Positions 27,208 through 38,900 of a DNA stretch of 64,000 nt are shown here, one piece after another. The notes beneath the pieces were generated by a model. It searched no databases. It was not told where the DNA came from and saw only the letters and a list, made by a program, of their open reading frames with translations. Origin of the DNA: Chrysophaeum taylorii (taxonomy: Eukaryota > Sar > Pelagophyceae > Pelagomonadales > Pelagomonadaceae); contig JAQMWT010000322.1 of assembly GCA_029834535.1 (NCBI GenBank), forward strand, positions 310,001 to 374,000. The letters are read 5' to 3'. The position numbers and the translations under genes are program-made. How positions within the stretch are numbered: the stretch's first letter is position 1; the number at the start of each line of letters is the position of its first letter.

Positions 27208-30200
27208 ATGACGAGCGTCACACCCAATCAAGAGGTCGACGACGACGCGGCGAGCGCATGGTTGGGATCTGGCGTGCGCGGGGTGGCGTGCAGGCTGGGG
27301 AAGGAGGGCGCGCACCCCGAGTTCCGGCTCGAGGTCGACACCGAGGCCGGGACGTTGAGGTTCATCGGTCGGTTCAACGCGTTCCGCGACGCGCGGCGAA
27401 TGTGCCGCAGCGGAGAGATTCCAACGGCCGATGGCGTGTTTCCCGCGACGCTGGCCAAGTCAAAGTTCGGGATTGGCCTGCAAGCTGACGAGCTGCGCGA
27501 CCGCGCCGAGGGTCTCGCGCGGTTCTTTGGTCCGGTGTTCGCGTCGTACGCGAGCCTCCCCGAGCCCAAGCAGCGCGTCCTGTCGCGCATGTTTCCCGGC
27601 TTGGTACCCGTGACTTCGACGACGCCCTTGCTGGTGCGCGAGGCGCTGCGCGGGCCAAAGCGCGTGATTGTCGAGCTCGACGCGTCCAAGGCGCATCCGG
27701 CGTACACGCTTCGGGTCTCGGCCGCGCGCGACCTCGTGGTCCGCGACGCGCGCTTCGCGCAATTCCAGGCGATCTGCGACCGCGTCGCCAAGCTCAAAAA
27801 AACCAGCGAGCTTTCGCTTCCGGCTTTCCCGAAACGCCACAAGACACAAAAACTTGGACTCAAGCTCGCGGCTTCGCGGCTCGAGGAACGACGCGCTATG
27901 CTCGAGACCTATTTTGCTGCGCTCCTCGACGCCCTCGATTCTCTCGCTGCCACCGAGGGCGGCAACGAGGTCGACGCTGTTCTCGCGCTCTTGCCCTTCG
28001 AAGAAGACGAACTAGACGAACAACAACAACAACAACAACAACAACGACAGCGAGAAGAGCACGAGGCTCCGGTCGAGGACGACCCTGCTCCTCCGCAGGC
28101 GGCGGCGGCGGCGGCGGAGGTCACGCCACCACGGGCGGCGGCGGCGGCGGAGGTCGCGCCTCCGCCGGCGGCGGCGGTCACGCCTCCGCCGCCGCCGGAG
28201 GCCACGCCAACACAGGCAACGGCGGAGGCCACTCCACCACGAGAGGCGGCGGCAGGTCAAGCGGAGACGCCGCCGCCGCGTGTGGTGGTGGCTTCTCAGG
28301 AGGAAAAAAAGACAAAAGAAGCAGACGACGAAGAGAAAGAAGCGGCCGACACGGTGGTAAAACGGAGCGGTCTGCTGCTGGGGAGTCGCAAACAGAACGC
28401 GGTGGACGTGCTGCGGCTGTCGACGATGCTGAACAACGCGCAGCCCGCCGAGCTCGTGCTGGTGTTTTTGCTCGCAAAGGTGACGAACGTTCCCGAGCAA
28501 ACATCGAGCTTCTACGTCTCGAGCTCGCCGGCGTGGTACGTGACGGCGCGAGTCCTCGACGGAGACGAGGACGACGAGCCCACGGCGGGCACGGAGCGGA
28601 GCGGCACGGTCGACGCGGCGGAGGAGCTCGACGAAATCCGGTGGGAACCGGCGGTGCCGATGATGTTCATGTGCAAGGACTCGAACTGGAAGCATCGGAA
28701 GCTCCTGGTAAGCCTGTACGATCGAAACTTGGCGGCGACGACAACGACGGCGGACGAGGAGCCCGAGGACCCCGACGACCCCGACGCCCTCGTGTCTTAC
28801 GGGATCGTCTCGAGCCTGCGCGAATACCTCAAGGCCGCGGACGGCGAGCCGACGTTCACGAGGATCGAGTGCCAGCTCGTGGACGCCGATAATCACGCGA
28901 CCGGGGTGCTCGCGCACGGCGACGTGACGGTGATGACGATGGAGCAGGCGCTCGCGTACACGAGCGTGCGGACGTGCGCGGTCGTGAGGTTCGAGAAGTA
29001 CGTCGGCCTCTTCGACGCGGACTACTTCTGCTCGGGATCGCGGTGCGTCGACGCGATCGCGTGCTGGGGAGAAAACGACGACGACGACGATCCGTCCGGA
29101 AAAAAAAGTCCAGCAGCCATTAGAGTCCCTGGCGAGACGTTGCCGCCGCCGAGGAGCGACCCGTGGCAAGTGGTCGGGTTCGTCACGGCGCGAGACTACG
29201 CCAAGCCGTACGAGGACGCGACGATCGCGATCAAAACGCAGGGTGGTCTGGTCGTGGCGCCGAGCATGGACGTCGTCGCGCCTCTCGAGCCCGGCGAAAC
29301 CGTCGTCGAGCCGTGGGCCATGCACTACATCCCGTACCAGCAGGACGAGCAGGGCTTCCAGTACGCGGGAACCCTCGACGCGGACGCGTGGGTCGCGCGC
29401 GCGCCGCCGGCGTCGTCGACCTTGGTAGGCGAACTCTTGTTTGGGCCGGGCGCGCGCTTCCGGCGGTCGGTCTGGTACCGCGTCACCAGGGAGGGCGGGA
29501 TCGGCGGAAATCGCCGCGTTGCATCTCTCCGACGGTCGCAGCTCTTCGCCCCAGACCCCCGCGGCATCGACCAGGCGCGTCGCGGCCTCGTGTCGCGCGC
29601 GAGATCGCTCGCTCGCTTCAACATGTCCCAACGCAACCGCATAAAGACATCGAAGAAGCTCGCGCTCGCCGACGAAATCATCGCCGCCGCGTTGAAGCTC
29701 GCTGCCGTCGACCGCGACGACGTGGTCTTCGACATGGGATGCTGCGGCGACGGCCGCTTCCCGATGGCCGCGGTTTCCGACCCCTACGACGCGAGCATCG
29801 CGATGAGCATCCTCGTCGACGACGTCCTATTCGACCGCGCCACTGCGAACGTCGCCCGCGCGGGCCTCGGCGACAAGATCAAACTCATGCGAGCCCGGGA
29901 AATGCCCACCTTCGACGCGCCCGAATTCAAGGCCCTCCTCGCGGGCGCGACGCTCCTCGCCGTCTACGTGCAGCCGGAAGCCCTCAAGCTCCTCGAGCCC
30001 CTCTTCCTCGAGTTCCTCAACACCCCCGTCGACGACGACAAAAAGAAGCGCCTCCTCTGCCTCGGCTGGGGTCCGGTCGCCCTCCGGCCCATCCGCGTAG
30101 ACAAGCTCCGCGTCCTCGAGCCGGGCCGCGACGCCGACGCGCGCCAGACCGGCCTCGACGCCTTCCTCTTCGACGCGACCTCCGTCCCGACCCCCCGCAC

Positions 30201-30468
30201 CACTTACTGGAGACGGCGATCCTCCAGTCGCCGCCCGAGCCTCGTACCTCTCACCCCGCAACGCAAGATCCTCAAGCAGCAGCAGCAGCAGCAGCAGCAG
30301 CAGTCGGTGGAGCCACAGCCCCCAAACATTGACACCCCACCACAACCGTCGCCGCTGCCGCCGCCCGAAACGGACGCCGCCCTCGACGTCCGCAAGCTCA
30401 CGTTGCTGGCGCAAACCGAGACGGTCGTGGCCGCGGAGGATGAAGTCGAGCCCGTCAAGGCGCTGTAG
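27208..30468 (+). CDS. PX-like/C2-like/DysF-like/methyltransferase-like fusion protein, copy 2
   Basis: Paralogue of the gene at 22631, 1086 residues, intronless. I start it at the ATG at 27208 because an upstream frame opening lacks ATG. Order: divergent PX-like module (GSGVRGVACRLGKEGAHPEF), second PX-like (146-251; LPAFPKRHKTQKLGLKL, EERRAMLETYFAALLDAL), Gln/Pro/Ala-rich insert (270-375), C2-like (411-580; HRKLLVSLYDR), DysF-like (701-765; DEQGFQYAGTLDADAWVAR, ARFRRSVWYRV), methyltransferase-like (825-968; VVFDMGCCGDGRFPMAA, SILVDDVLFDRATANVARAG), then a new Gln/Pro-rich tail of about 115 residues. Differs from copy 1 mainly by the low-complexity insert and the tail. Binding to phosphoinositides is inferred from the PX resemblance only. 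Confidence 0.65.
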   Translation: MTSVTPNQEVDDDAASAWLGSGVRGVACRLGKEGAHPEFRLEVDTEAGTLRFIGRFNAFRDARRMCRSGEIPTADGVFPATLAKSKFGIGLQADELRDRAEGLARFFGPVFASYASLPEPKQRVLSRMFPGLVPVTSTTPLLVREALRGPKRVIVELDASKAHPAYTLRVSAARDLVVRDARFAQFQAICDRVAKLKKTSELSLPAFPKRHKTQKLGLKLAASRLEERRAMLETYFAALLDALDSLAATEGGNEVDAVLALLPFEEDELDEQQQQQQQQRQREEHEAPVEDDPAPPQAAAAAAEVTPPRAAAAAEVAPPPAAAVTPPPPPEATPTQATAEATPPREAAAGQAETPPPRVVVASQEEKKTKEADDEEKEAADTVVKRSGLLLGSRKQNAVDVLRLSTMLNNAQPAELVLVFLLAKVTNVPEQTSSFYVSSSPAWYVTARVLDGDEDDEPTAGTERSGTVDAAEELDEIRWEPAVPMMFMCKDSNWKHRKLLVSLYDRNLAATTTTADEEPEDPDDPDALVSYGIVSSLREYLKAADGEPTFTRIECQLVDADNHATGVLAHGDVTVMTMEQALAYTSVRTCAVVRFEKYVGLFDADYFCSGSRCVDAIACWGENDDDDDPSGKKSPAAIRVPGETLPPPRSDPWQVVGFVTARDYAKPYEDATIAIKTQGGLVVAPSMDVVAPLEPGETVVEPWAMHYIPYQQDEQGFQYAGTLDADAWVARAPPASSTLVGELLFGPGARFRRSVWYRVTREGGIGGNRRVASLRRSQLFAPDPRGIDQARRGLVSRARSLARFNMSQRNRIKTSKKLALADEIIAAALKLAAVDRDDVVFDMGCCGDGRFPMAAVSDPYDASIAMSILVDDVLFDRATANVARAGLGDKIKLMRAREMPTFDAPEFKALLAGATLLAVYVQPEALKLLEPLFLEFLNTPVDDDKKKRLLCLGWGPVALRPIRVDKLRVLEPGRDADARQTGLDAFLFDATSVPTPRTTYWRRRSSSRRPSLVPLTPQRKILKQQQQQQQQQSVEPQPPNIDTPPQPSPLPPPETDAALDVRKLTLLAQTETVVAAEDEVEPVKAL

Positions 30469-30775
30469 AAAAGATCCGTGGTGTGTGATTTCATCGGTAG
30501 CTAGCCCAATGCAATGCAGCGTTGCCAAATCCGGTGGCGCGCGGGAGAGTCAGTCAGTCGCCTGGCGGCCAGCAAGAACTCTTGATGATCTGTCGCCAGT
30601 TGTCCCGGTCTCGGACGGAGTACATCCATGTCTTCGTTTGTACGAGGAATTGGCGGAGTGCCTCGTCGAGACCCTGGCCGTACGTGAACTATCTTCGCCT
30701 CGCTTTTGAGACCGCGGACATTCGGCCGCCGCGCTATCAGCTTTCTTCCTCCTCAACTTCCGCCCCTGACATACC

Positions 30776-30880
30776 CCCTCCCGCTGCGAACGTTTCGGAT
30801 GCCAAGCGACCCGTTCGGGAGGCGAATAGGTGCCAACCTACGCCGGGAGGACCGATGCTATCGCAAGGCGCGGCTTCAGA
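30776..30880 (+). repeat. Dispersed repeat B, copy 2
   Basis: Direct-orientation match to 2036..2135, with the shared exact core GGAGGCGAATAGGTGCCAAC followed by CTACGCCGGGAGG, and mismatches either side. No coding sense is visible. Confidence 0.7.
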
Positions 30881-31426
30881 AGGAAGGCACCGTCCTCCAT
30901 CGACGGTGTTGTGATTAGGACGAGTAGACGATGTTGTCGATGCTGACAACGCGCGCATGACCGCGGCCTTTTTTTCCCGGAGACGAGGCGTCGGAGTTCT
31001 TTTCGGCTGACTAGGCTGGGTCGGAAGACGACGCCTCGCTCTTTACAGTAGAGTTTTGAACTCCCTGACAACCAACGGCATGCTGACTTTGATCGCGAGC
31101 TTAATGTCTTCGCAATCTCGACCCGTCGCACGGCCACTGCAACGGTACCAGATACATGATCGATCGTGTCGTTGTCACCGATGCTCCTCCAACCTGTATC
31201 GCTTAAGGCCCGCCTACGCCAAACGATCACCAAGAGCCAGGTCCAGACGCCCCGCGAGGTCGGCGTCCTCTTTCCCAAGCCCGTCTTCTGCCACGTCCAG
31301 CTCTACGTGGCTCTCTGTCGATCGGCATCCCCAAGGATATACTCATCTGGGTCGACGACTCCACCCTACCCCACACGTGCTGCGCAATACCGATAAGCCC
31401 CCTCCCGGTGTCTACACGCGCACTGT

Positions 31427-31751
31427 AGGTGAACTTACTGGGACCACGTGTACTTACTGGGGTTGGAGATTGGGACTAGGTGAGCTGAGTGACCAGGTGA
31501 ACTTACTGGGACCAAGTGAACTTACTAGGTTTTTTAGAGTGAACGCAAAGGCTAGCGGCGTGTACGGATCAAAGCAGCTTAGATTGGCGGAGGTGAGAGG
31601 GACGGGCTCGAAGGAGAGTGGGGTGAGTGGATGTGAGCACGAGTGGGCTTACGCCGAACTTACTGGGGTTAGAGATTGGGACTAGGTGAACTTACTGGGA
31701 CCAGGTGAACTTACTGGGGTTAGAGATTGGGACTAGGTGAACTTACTGGCC
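31427..31751. repeat. Interrupted direct-repeat array, GTGAACTTACTGGG core
   Basis: The core GTGAACTTACTGGG occurs repeatedly at 31429-31535 and 31655-31750, alternating with GTTAGAGATTGGGACTAG. The second block is nearly two perfect units of about 50 nt; the first is more diverged. A unique stretch of about 120 nt separates them. Repeat expansion in spacer DNA is the simplest reading. Confidence 0.75.
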
Positions 31752-32207
31752 TGCACTTGTTATTTATTATTAAAAGGTTGATTATTAAAGGAGCTTAGAT
31801 TATTGTCGGGGGTGAGAAAAGGAGGAGACCGGGGGCGAGGGTTGAGTGGGAAGAAGGACGTTCGCGCAAGCCGATTACGGCCAAGCGCTAGCCTAATCAA
31901 TCGTCCGGGCGTCGCCAGGGACCCGGCGGCCGAGAGGCGTGGCTTGGTACTCCATCGCGCTCAAGATTGAAGTGGCGATAGACCAGCAAAGTGTTCTTGT
32001 CCTCTGGCCGCCCCCCCCCGAGGGTGACTCTGATGATTCTACGCACCGCAAGGCTTGGATTATTAATAAGGCTACGTCCTACGCACTGGTGGCCTCTGCT
32101 CGTTATTAACAGCCAAGGATGATAAATCAACATTAACAACAACAGCGAGAAAAAATATGGACAATAATATCGAAAATAAAGTAACGTAATATAATGTCGC
32201 GCGCACT

Positions 32208-35200
32208 CTAGACCCAAGCATTCGAAGGTCTCGCGTTTGGACCAGCGGTAGGAAGAAGAACAAGGTCACTGGTCGGGGATTGAGGAGTCGTCTTGTCCGC
32301 AGCTTCCCGGATCACGATAGGGGTTCTTCGGCGTATTGGCGGCGGCAGAAGGGGGACTGGGCGAGGTCCTTGGTGTGCGCGACTTCTCCGAAGGCGCTCT
32401 GCACCTCCAAAGACGTCGAGTGCTGTTTCGTTGCCGGATTCGGCCCAAACAACAACGCCGCCAGCAGCAGCAGAGCGTTTCGAATCGGGTTCCCGTCGTC
32501 GTCGTCGTTCTACAGCTCCCGCGACGAGCGAGGCGAGCTCGGTTCTTTGGAGCGGTGGTACGCCGGAAAGGCAGACGGGGAGATACGCGCGCGCCGGTAC
32601 TCTTTCTTTCCTGGAGACGGTGGCAGCCTCGTTGATCGCCCGAGCCCAAGAGCCGGCGATAGACTCGTCGTCGAAGACGAGGACGAGGTCGCGCTTGGGG
32701 TCCCACTCGAGCCTGGAGGCCTTGTCCATCCGGAGAATGCCTTCTCGAACCGAGGTGTCGACACACGTCGATACGTGGACCGCTTTGACCGCGTCGCTCG
32801 CGAGAAACGAGAACCGTTTGCGCGACGCGTCTCCGCGGGATAAAGCGAGGCTGGTCGCGGCGACGTCGACGAGCGGAACGATGCGTCGCACCGGCGTGCT
32901 CACGCCGCGACCCCGGGTGAGCGAGGAGAGTACGTCGTTTCTGTCGTCTACTTCAAACGTGTAGAGCGCAGATCCGACGAGGACGCACGCGCGGCGGACG
33001 CGCGGCGGAGCCCCCCCGAGACTAGGTGTAACGCTAAACCTCGACGTCGATTCGGGCTTGAGCCCGTAGATCCAGACCATGACCTCGCTCGGGTGCCGCG
33101 ACAGGAGGGTGGCGGGCATAGATCGCAGCGCGGTTTCCACATCGCCAAACGCGGACGTCAGCTTCGTAACCACCTCGATTTCCAGCCGCATTTCTGCGTC
33201 GCGCAAGACGGCCCCCGGCGGCAGCTGCTTCCGCCGTCTGTCGTCGCCCTCGTTGGACGACGACTTCGAGCCGCGGGGGTCGAGGAGCACGTGCATCTCG
33301 CTCCGAGAGTCTCGCGCGACGACCGTCTCGATTGCCCCAACTTTCACCTCCCACACCGTCGCGATCGAGTCGTCCTCGCGTTCCTCGAGATATCGCACCG
33401 TTTCGTCGCTCTCCTCGTCGTCGTCGTCGTCGTCGTCGTTTGGGGACGACGTGCACACGAGCCAGCGCTTGCGTCTTCTCGAGAGCGCCTCCTCGTTGTA
33501 GGAATCGTCTTCTTGTGCGCAGGGGTGAAGCTTCATCGTCGCGGGACCTCCCGGACCGCTCCACCAACGCACCTCGGCGATCGACGACCCGCCCGAAGGA
33601 GGAGGAGGAGGAGGCGGCGTCGTCAGATTCAGAGACTCGACGATCGAGGCATGAAACACCACCGTCACACGTGCCCGATCCAGGCTCCAATCATCACCAC
33701 CGCCACCAACACCACCACCACCACCACCACCAAGTGCCGCGCCAAAAACGCTGTCGGGCTGCGCGAAGCAGCGACGCGAGAGTTGCTGCGCCGCCGCGCC
33801 CGAGGCGTCGTAAGCGACCAGCGCCGTCCCGTTGACAGCAGGCGCCAAGACCCGGGGATGGCGCAAGCGAGCGTGGTACGAGTGCGCCTCGCGCCACACC
33901 GCCTCGCGCCAGGCCGCCGACTCGCTCAGCCAATGTCGCTTCTTCGGAGCACGTCGGCGCCGGCGGCCGCCATCCTCGATCCGCGGACTACGGGTCCTCA
34001 GAGGGCTGCTCTCGCTCGCGTTGCAGACATCGAGGTCGTCATCTTCGTATTCGGCGGCGCCACCGCCGCCGCCGCCGCCGCCGCCGATGGCTTCGGAGAG
34101 TCCGTCGCCCAAATAGCGACCCGCGTGCCTGACGCCCTGCACGCCGCGCGTCGCGAAATCGATTACGCCCACGGTTGGCTTGACGGCGACGCCGATGATG
34201 CCGCGGGCAGTCGCTTTGACGATGGCCGCGTAGTCGCCCGGATTCGAGTTGACGGCACGATAGGGTTCCAACACGACGCCAGTCACGCCGTCGAATAGAC
34301 CCGTCCCGAGTTCTTTCGCACCCCGCAGGAGCAAGCCGTGCGCGCTCGTCGTCTGCCGCCTCTCGACGACGGACGACGACGACGACGCGGCGGAAAAGAA
34401 CGACCCGCCTTTCTTCTTCGTCCCTCCTCCAATAGACGACGACGACGACGACGTCCGGGTCGCAAAATTTTTGGGTGGCCGGGCCTTGTTGGCACCGTCA
34501 GACGAGGCATCTGCGAATTGCTTGACCTCGTCGACGTCCGCTTTCCTTTTGCTCGGGCTCGACGGCCGTCTCGGTTTGCGCAAATGAGACGATTTTTCGC
34601 GCTGCTCGGCCGCGCGGTTCATCGCTCGTCGCATCGTGTACGCCTGGTCCATCGAGAGGGCGGCCACCGTCCCCCCGAGACCGGCCGTCACCTGGCTGAC
34701 GACGTTGAGGCCGCCGTCCAGCGCCGTGCCGACGAGGCTCGAGGTGCCTCTCGCAACCCCAGACGCGAGCCCAAAAGCACTAATCCCGCCGCCGCCGCCG
34801 CTGCCTCCAACCTGAGACGATCGCAGAGTGTCGTCGTCGTCGTCGTCCTCCTCGGACCCGGAGGAGGAAGGAGATTCTTCCCACTCGGCGGCAGAATTTG
34901 TCCGGCAAAACAACGACGCGTCGTCGACGTCGTCGTCGAAGAAGAATTCGTTCTCGGCGTCGTCGACGCGCTGCCGAAGCCGCTCTTTCTTCCGCTTGTG
35001 CTGCTGCTGCTGCTGCTGCGCCACCGCGTTCGCCGTCGTGGCCGCCGCGAAGAATGCCCCGGTCTTGCTGCTGCCGAGCGCGCCTTCGATCGGTTGCCAG
35101 AGAAAGTCCTGCACGCCCGACCCCACGTCCCTCAAAAAGGCGTAGGGCGTTTTCACCAACTCGAGCGATCCGAGCGCGCGATGCACCTGTCGCAGGAGAG

Positions 35201-35892
35201 CAAACGTGTAGAACTTGGTCACCCGTCGCCCGAGGCTCTCCGCCGTCGGGGCATACGCGTTGTCCACAAAAAGGGACTCGACGCTGAATTGAGCCTCGTC
35301 GAGCTGTCCCAACATCGCGAGCGCGGCGTCGAGCTGCGCCGACGATCCGAGCACCCTCCCGACGTCGGCACGGGTCGCCGCGGAAATCCCGCCTTTCAAG
35401 GTGACGCACGCGTCGAGCGCGTGCAAACGCACGGCACGACAGAAAACCGAGCGCGCGATGGGCCACCGCCGCCCGAGGCGCGCGCCCTCGTTTCGCCACG
35501 AGACCATCCACGAATGACTACGAATGCCGTTCCCCGACGACCTCGCGCGCCGGCTCGAATCAAGGATACTCACCTTCTTCTTCGACTTTGCAGCCGGCGA
35601 GATCAAGAGCTGTCGTCGTCTTTCTTGCCGCGACCTCTCTCGCAAGTTATCGGAGCTCGAGAACGGGTCGCTCCCGCTCACGTCGGTGTCGTTGTCGTCT
35701 TCGTCGTCCGAGAACGAGGACGTCGGTCGGAGTTCGGTCGGCAGGGGAATTGCGCGCCTGGCCCTGCTGCTCGTCGACAAAAACGAGGAGGGTGATCGGC
35801 GCAACTCTGAGGGAGGCAGAGGCGGCGAACTCGATCTCGTTCGATTCCCGAGCCCGGGAAAGGTCAATCTCTTGGTTGGATCGGGCGACGAT

Positions 35893-35928
<36 letters not shown>

Positions 35929-38900
35929 AAGAGAACTTCGGTGCACATGGCCACGACGTGCGCGGCGAGCTCGTGGTCGATCGCGAAATCTAGAGGACGA
36001 AGCCGCACCACGAATGCGTCGAGGTACAAGACCTCGTGATGGCGTTCGACGCGCGACGGCGAGTCGGCCCGACGGCTCGCTCGGGCCCAGAGAGAGGGCT
36101 GCTGCACGTTTTGTGATGAAGGCTGCGAGTTAGCAGCGCCGAGGAGCTGAGGCCGCGCCGCCACGCAAAAGAGTGGTCGAGAGCTGAGCTGATTGTCGAC
36201 CTGGGCGTGGTCCACGCGAATTCGCGCCTCGACGCTGCCGTCGGCCCGCTCGAGCCGTCGCACGTCGATATCGCAGAGCGTCAACGTTGCCAATTCCAAA
36301 TGCTGCTGCCGCTGCGCCGTCTCTCTCGTCGCATGAAAATCATTTGATTCGTCTCGCGACTTACGAGGCGAGGGCTCGCAGTCGGACGAGAGGCGGACGA
36401 AGGAGATCGAGACCGCGGGAGCACGGATCGACAGCCACATAGGAGCAGCAGCTCGACCATCTTCGAACGTCGTCGTCGTCGGGTTGATGGGTGCTCTCTC
36501 GTACCTCGCCAGGCCGGGTGGTGGCGCCTTCAACGGAATCAGAACCTGCCGGCGTCGCTGCCTGTCCGCTTCCGAAAGCAAGCCCTCCCACCTTTGGCGA
36601 AGTCGGGCGCGCGCCGCGGCCCCGAAGTCTCGCGGGGCGTGGTCCCGGTTGTTGTTGTTGTTGTTGTTGTTGTTGTTGGGGGTGGTGCCGCATTGCTCGG
36701 TTAATTCGAGGACCCGGGTCGGTCCGTCGGCGCGAGTGTCGACCACGACGCGCGTGTGCACGCTCGTGCGTAAGGACGGCTTTTTACGGCGTTTGGCGAC
36801 GTTCTTCCGATCGTCGAGCACGTCTCGGATGCGCGCGACCCACCCGCGCGCGGCGGTCGCGTCGGGTGCCCGCAAGCAAAACATGACGCTGTCGCGGCGG
36901 CTGGCGACGGCGAAGCAGCGACCTCGCGCGCGATCGAGGTCAGAGTCGCGGTCGGCCAAGGTCCAGAGGTCACCATCGAGAATGTCTTCGCGTCGAACGA
37001 GGTAGCCGTCGTCGACGAGCGCGCGCGCGGCCGCCTCGCCGTCGCGAAAGGTAGTCGCCAGCGATGGAAGTCGCGGCATCAAGGTATTATCGAGGTCTTC
37101 GGTCCACGCCTCGAGGGACTGGGCCTTGTAGGATTCTTCCGTGCGTCGAAGCTGCAGGAAGGCCCCCAGGGCCCGAGGAACGCCGCCCTTACTATTACTA
37201 GTCGTCGTCGTCGCCTTCGAGGAGGTGGGAGTCTCGGATTGTTGATCCGCGGTCGTTTTGCGATGCGACGAGGCGTCGTCGGCGTGGGTGGTCCACTCGG
37301 TCATGGAATCGACCACGGTCTTGGCGTCGAACTGATAGGCGACCGCGTCGGCGGCGAGGACGTCGACCGCGTAAGCGACGCTTCTGGCGTCGAGGTCGCT
37401 AAAAACGTAAAGATAACCATCCCGCGCGAGCGCGGCGTGACCGCGAACAATCCAGGTGTCGGGCAAGTACGGATGCTTGCGCTCGACCGAGCCCGCCGCG
37501 ATGGCGTCCGAGATGTCGGGCGGAGCTCTCTTGAGTCGCACCTCTTTCTTCGTTCCCGTAGCGTCGTCGAGACCGACGTCGAAACGCGCGTCCCAGGTGC
37601 TCGTAGAGTCGTCGAAGAACTCGACGCAGAGCGAACGCCGACCGATTTTGCGGTGTATCGAGACGGCGTCGAGGGGTCGTTCCCACGCGTACGCCGCGCT
37701 CTCAAAGGGACGCAGCACGCGCCAGCTGATGTCGTCCTTGTTCAAGCCGGACGCGCGCCTCGCGCCGCCGCTCGAGCCGCCGCCGCCGCTCGAGCCGCCG
37801 CCGCCGCTCGCGGCGCTCCCGCTCCCAAAGGGAAACATTATTTTCGTCGCCGTCGGCGCCGTGCTGGAGGGGTGATCGGCGTCCTTCTTAATTATTCCTC
37901 CTCCTCCTAAAGCCGAGAGGAGCTCGGAGGAGCGCGACGACGACGACGACGACGACGAAGATCGTCTTCCCGTCAACAGCGTTGCCACCACCAGATTCGG
38001 AGAGAGACCGCGGCGACGGGCTTCTTCTTCTTCTTCTTCTTCTTCTTCTTCGGAGTCCTCGTCGTCTCTCGGTGGTCGTCGTCGTCGTTCTTCCGGAGCA
38101 CGGTCGTCGGAAAAAGTCGTCGCGTCGTCGGCAACCGAGTCGGTTAAGAAGTCTGCCTTCAACGCGAGTTTGGCGTCGACCGAGCCCGTGCACTGGCGAT
38201 AGCGAAGGACGCGTCCGGTGTGGTTGACGATGCGATACGGAGGCCACGCGCGGTCGGCCGGTTCGAATACGACGAGGGTTTCGACCCCGCGCGACGTCCT
38301 TCCAGAGGAGAGCAGCACGCTCGGAACGCGCGGTTCGCGGCGGACTCTGAAAATGGCGACCGCTTCTGCCGCGTTCGAAAGCTTGGACGTCGCCGCGACG
38401 CACGTGATCGATCGTCGATTCACCCCGGGCTCGACCGCGCTCGACGCGTGACCACCGCCGCCGTTTCCAGTCGCGGGCGTCGAGTTGTCACCACCACCGC
38501 CCAACAAGAGGACCGTCCTGCTCTCGCAGGCGACGGCGCCCGTCTCGTAGGTCGCGTCCGAAATCATCATCCGAATCGCCACGGCCGGCGGCAACTCGGC
38601 ATCAGGCCAGTGCAACGCCCGCTCCTCGCCCGGCTCGAGTCGCGCGACCGCGTTGGCAAAGTCGTCGCCGCGCGACCCGTCGAGGGACGCGACCTGCGAA
38701 ACGTCGACCGGAACGTCGAGTTCGTTCCGCATCGTGAGACGCTGCGCGATGACCACGTGCGAGAAACGGCCATCCTTCGGGGCAACAGAGATGCCCAGCT
38801 CGTAGAGCGGGACCCGTTCCCGCGGTCCCGGGGGCCGGTGTCCTAAAAGTAGAGACAAACTCCGCCTCGGCGACCCAACGAGAAGTCTCTCGCCCGGCAA

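Larger units (their letters stand above)
30469..32207. other. 1.7-kb repeat-bearing spacer between convergent genes
   Basis: No gene I can support. It includes dispersed repeat B (30776-30875), the GAACTTACTGGG array (31427-31751) and an AT-rich end near 32100-32200, where the VPS13 transcript probably terminates. Confidence 0.5.

Noticed and set aside
28012-29631. 539-residue minus-strand frame opposite fusion gene copy 2
   Set aside because: Arg/His-rich shadow of the plus-strand paralogue; ends in a Gln-codon mirror.
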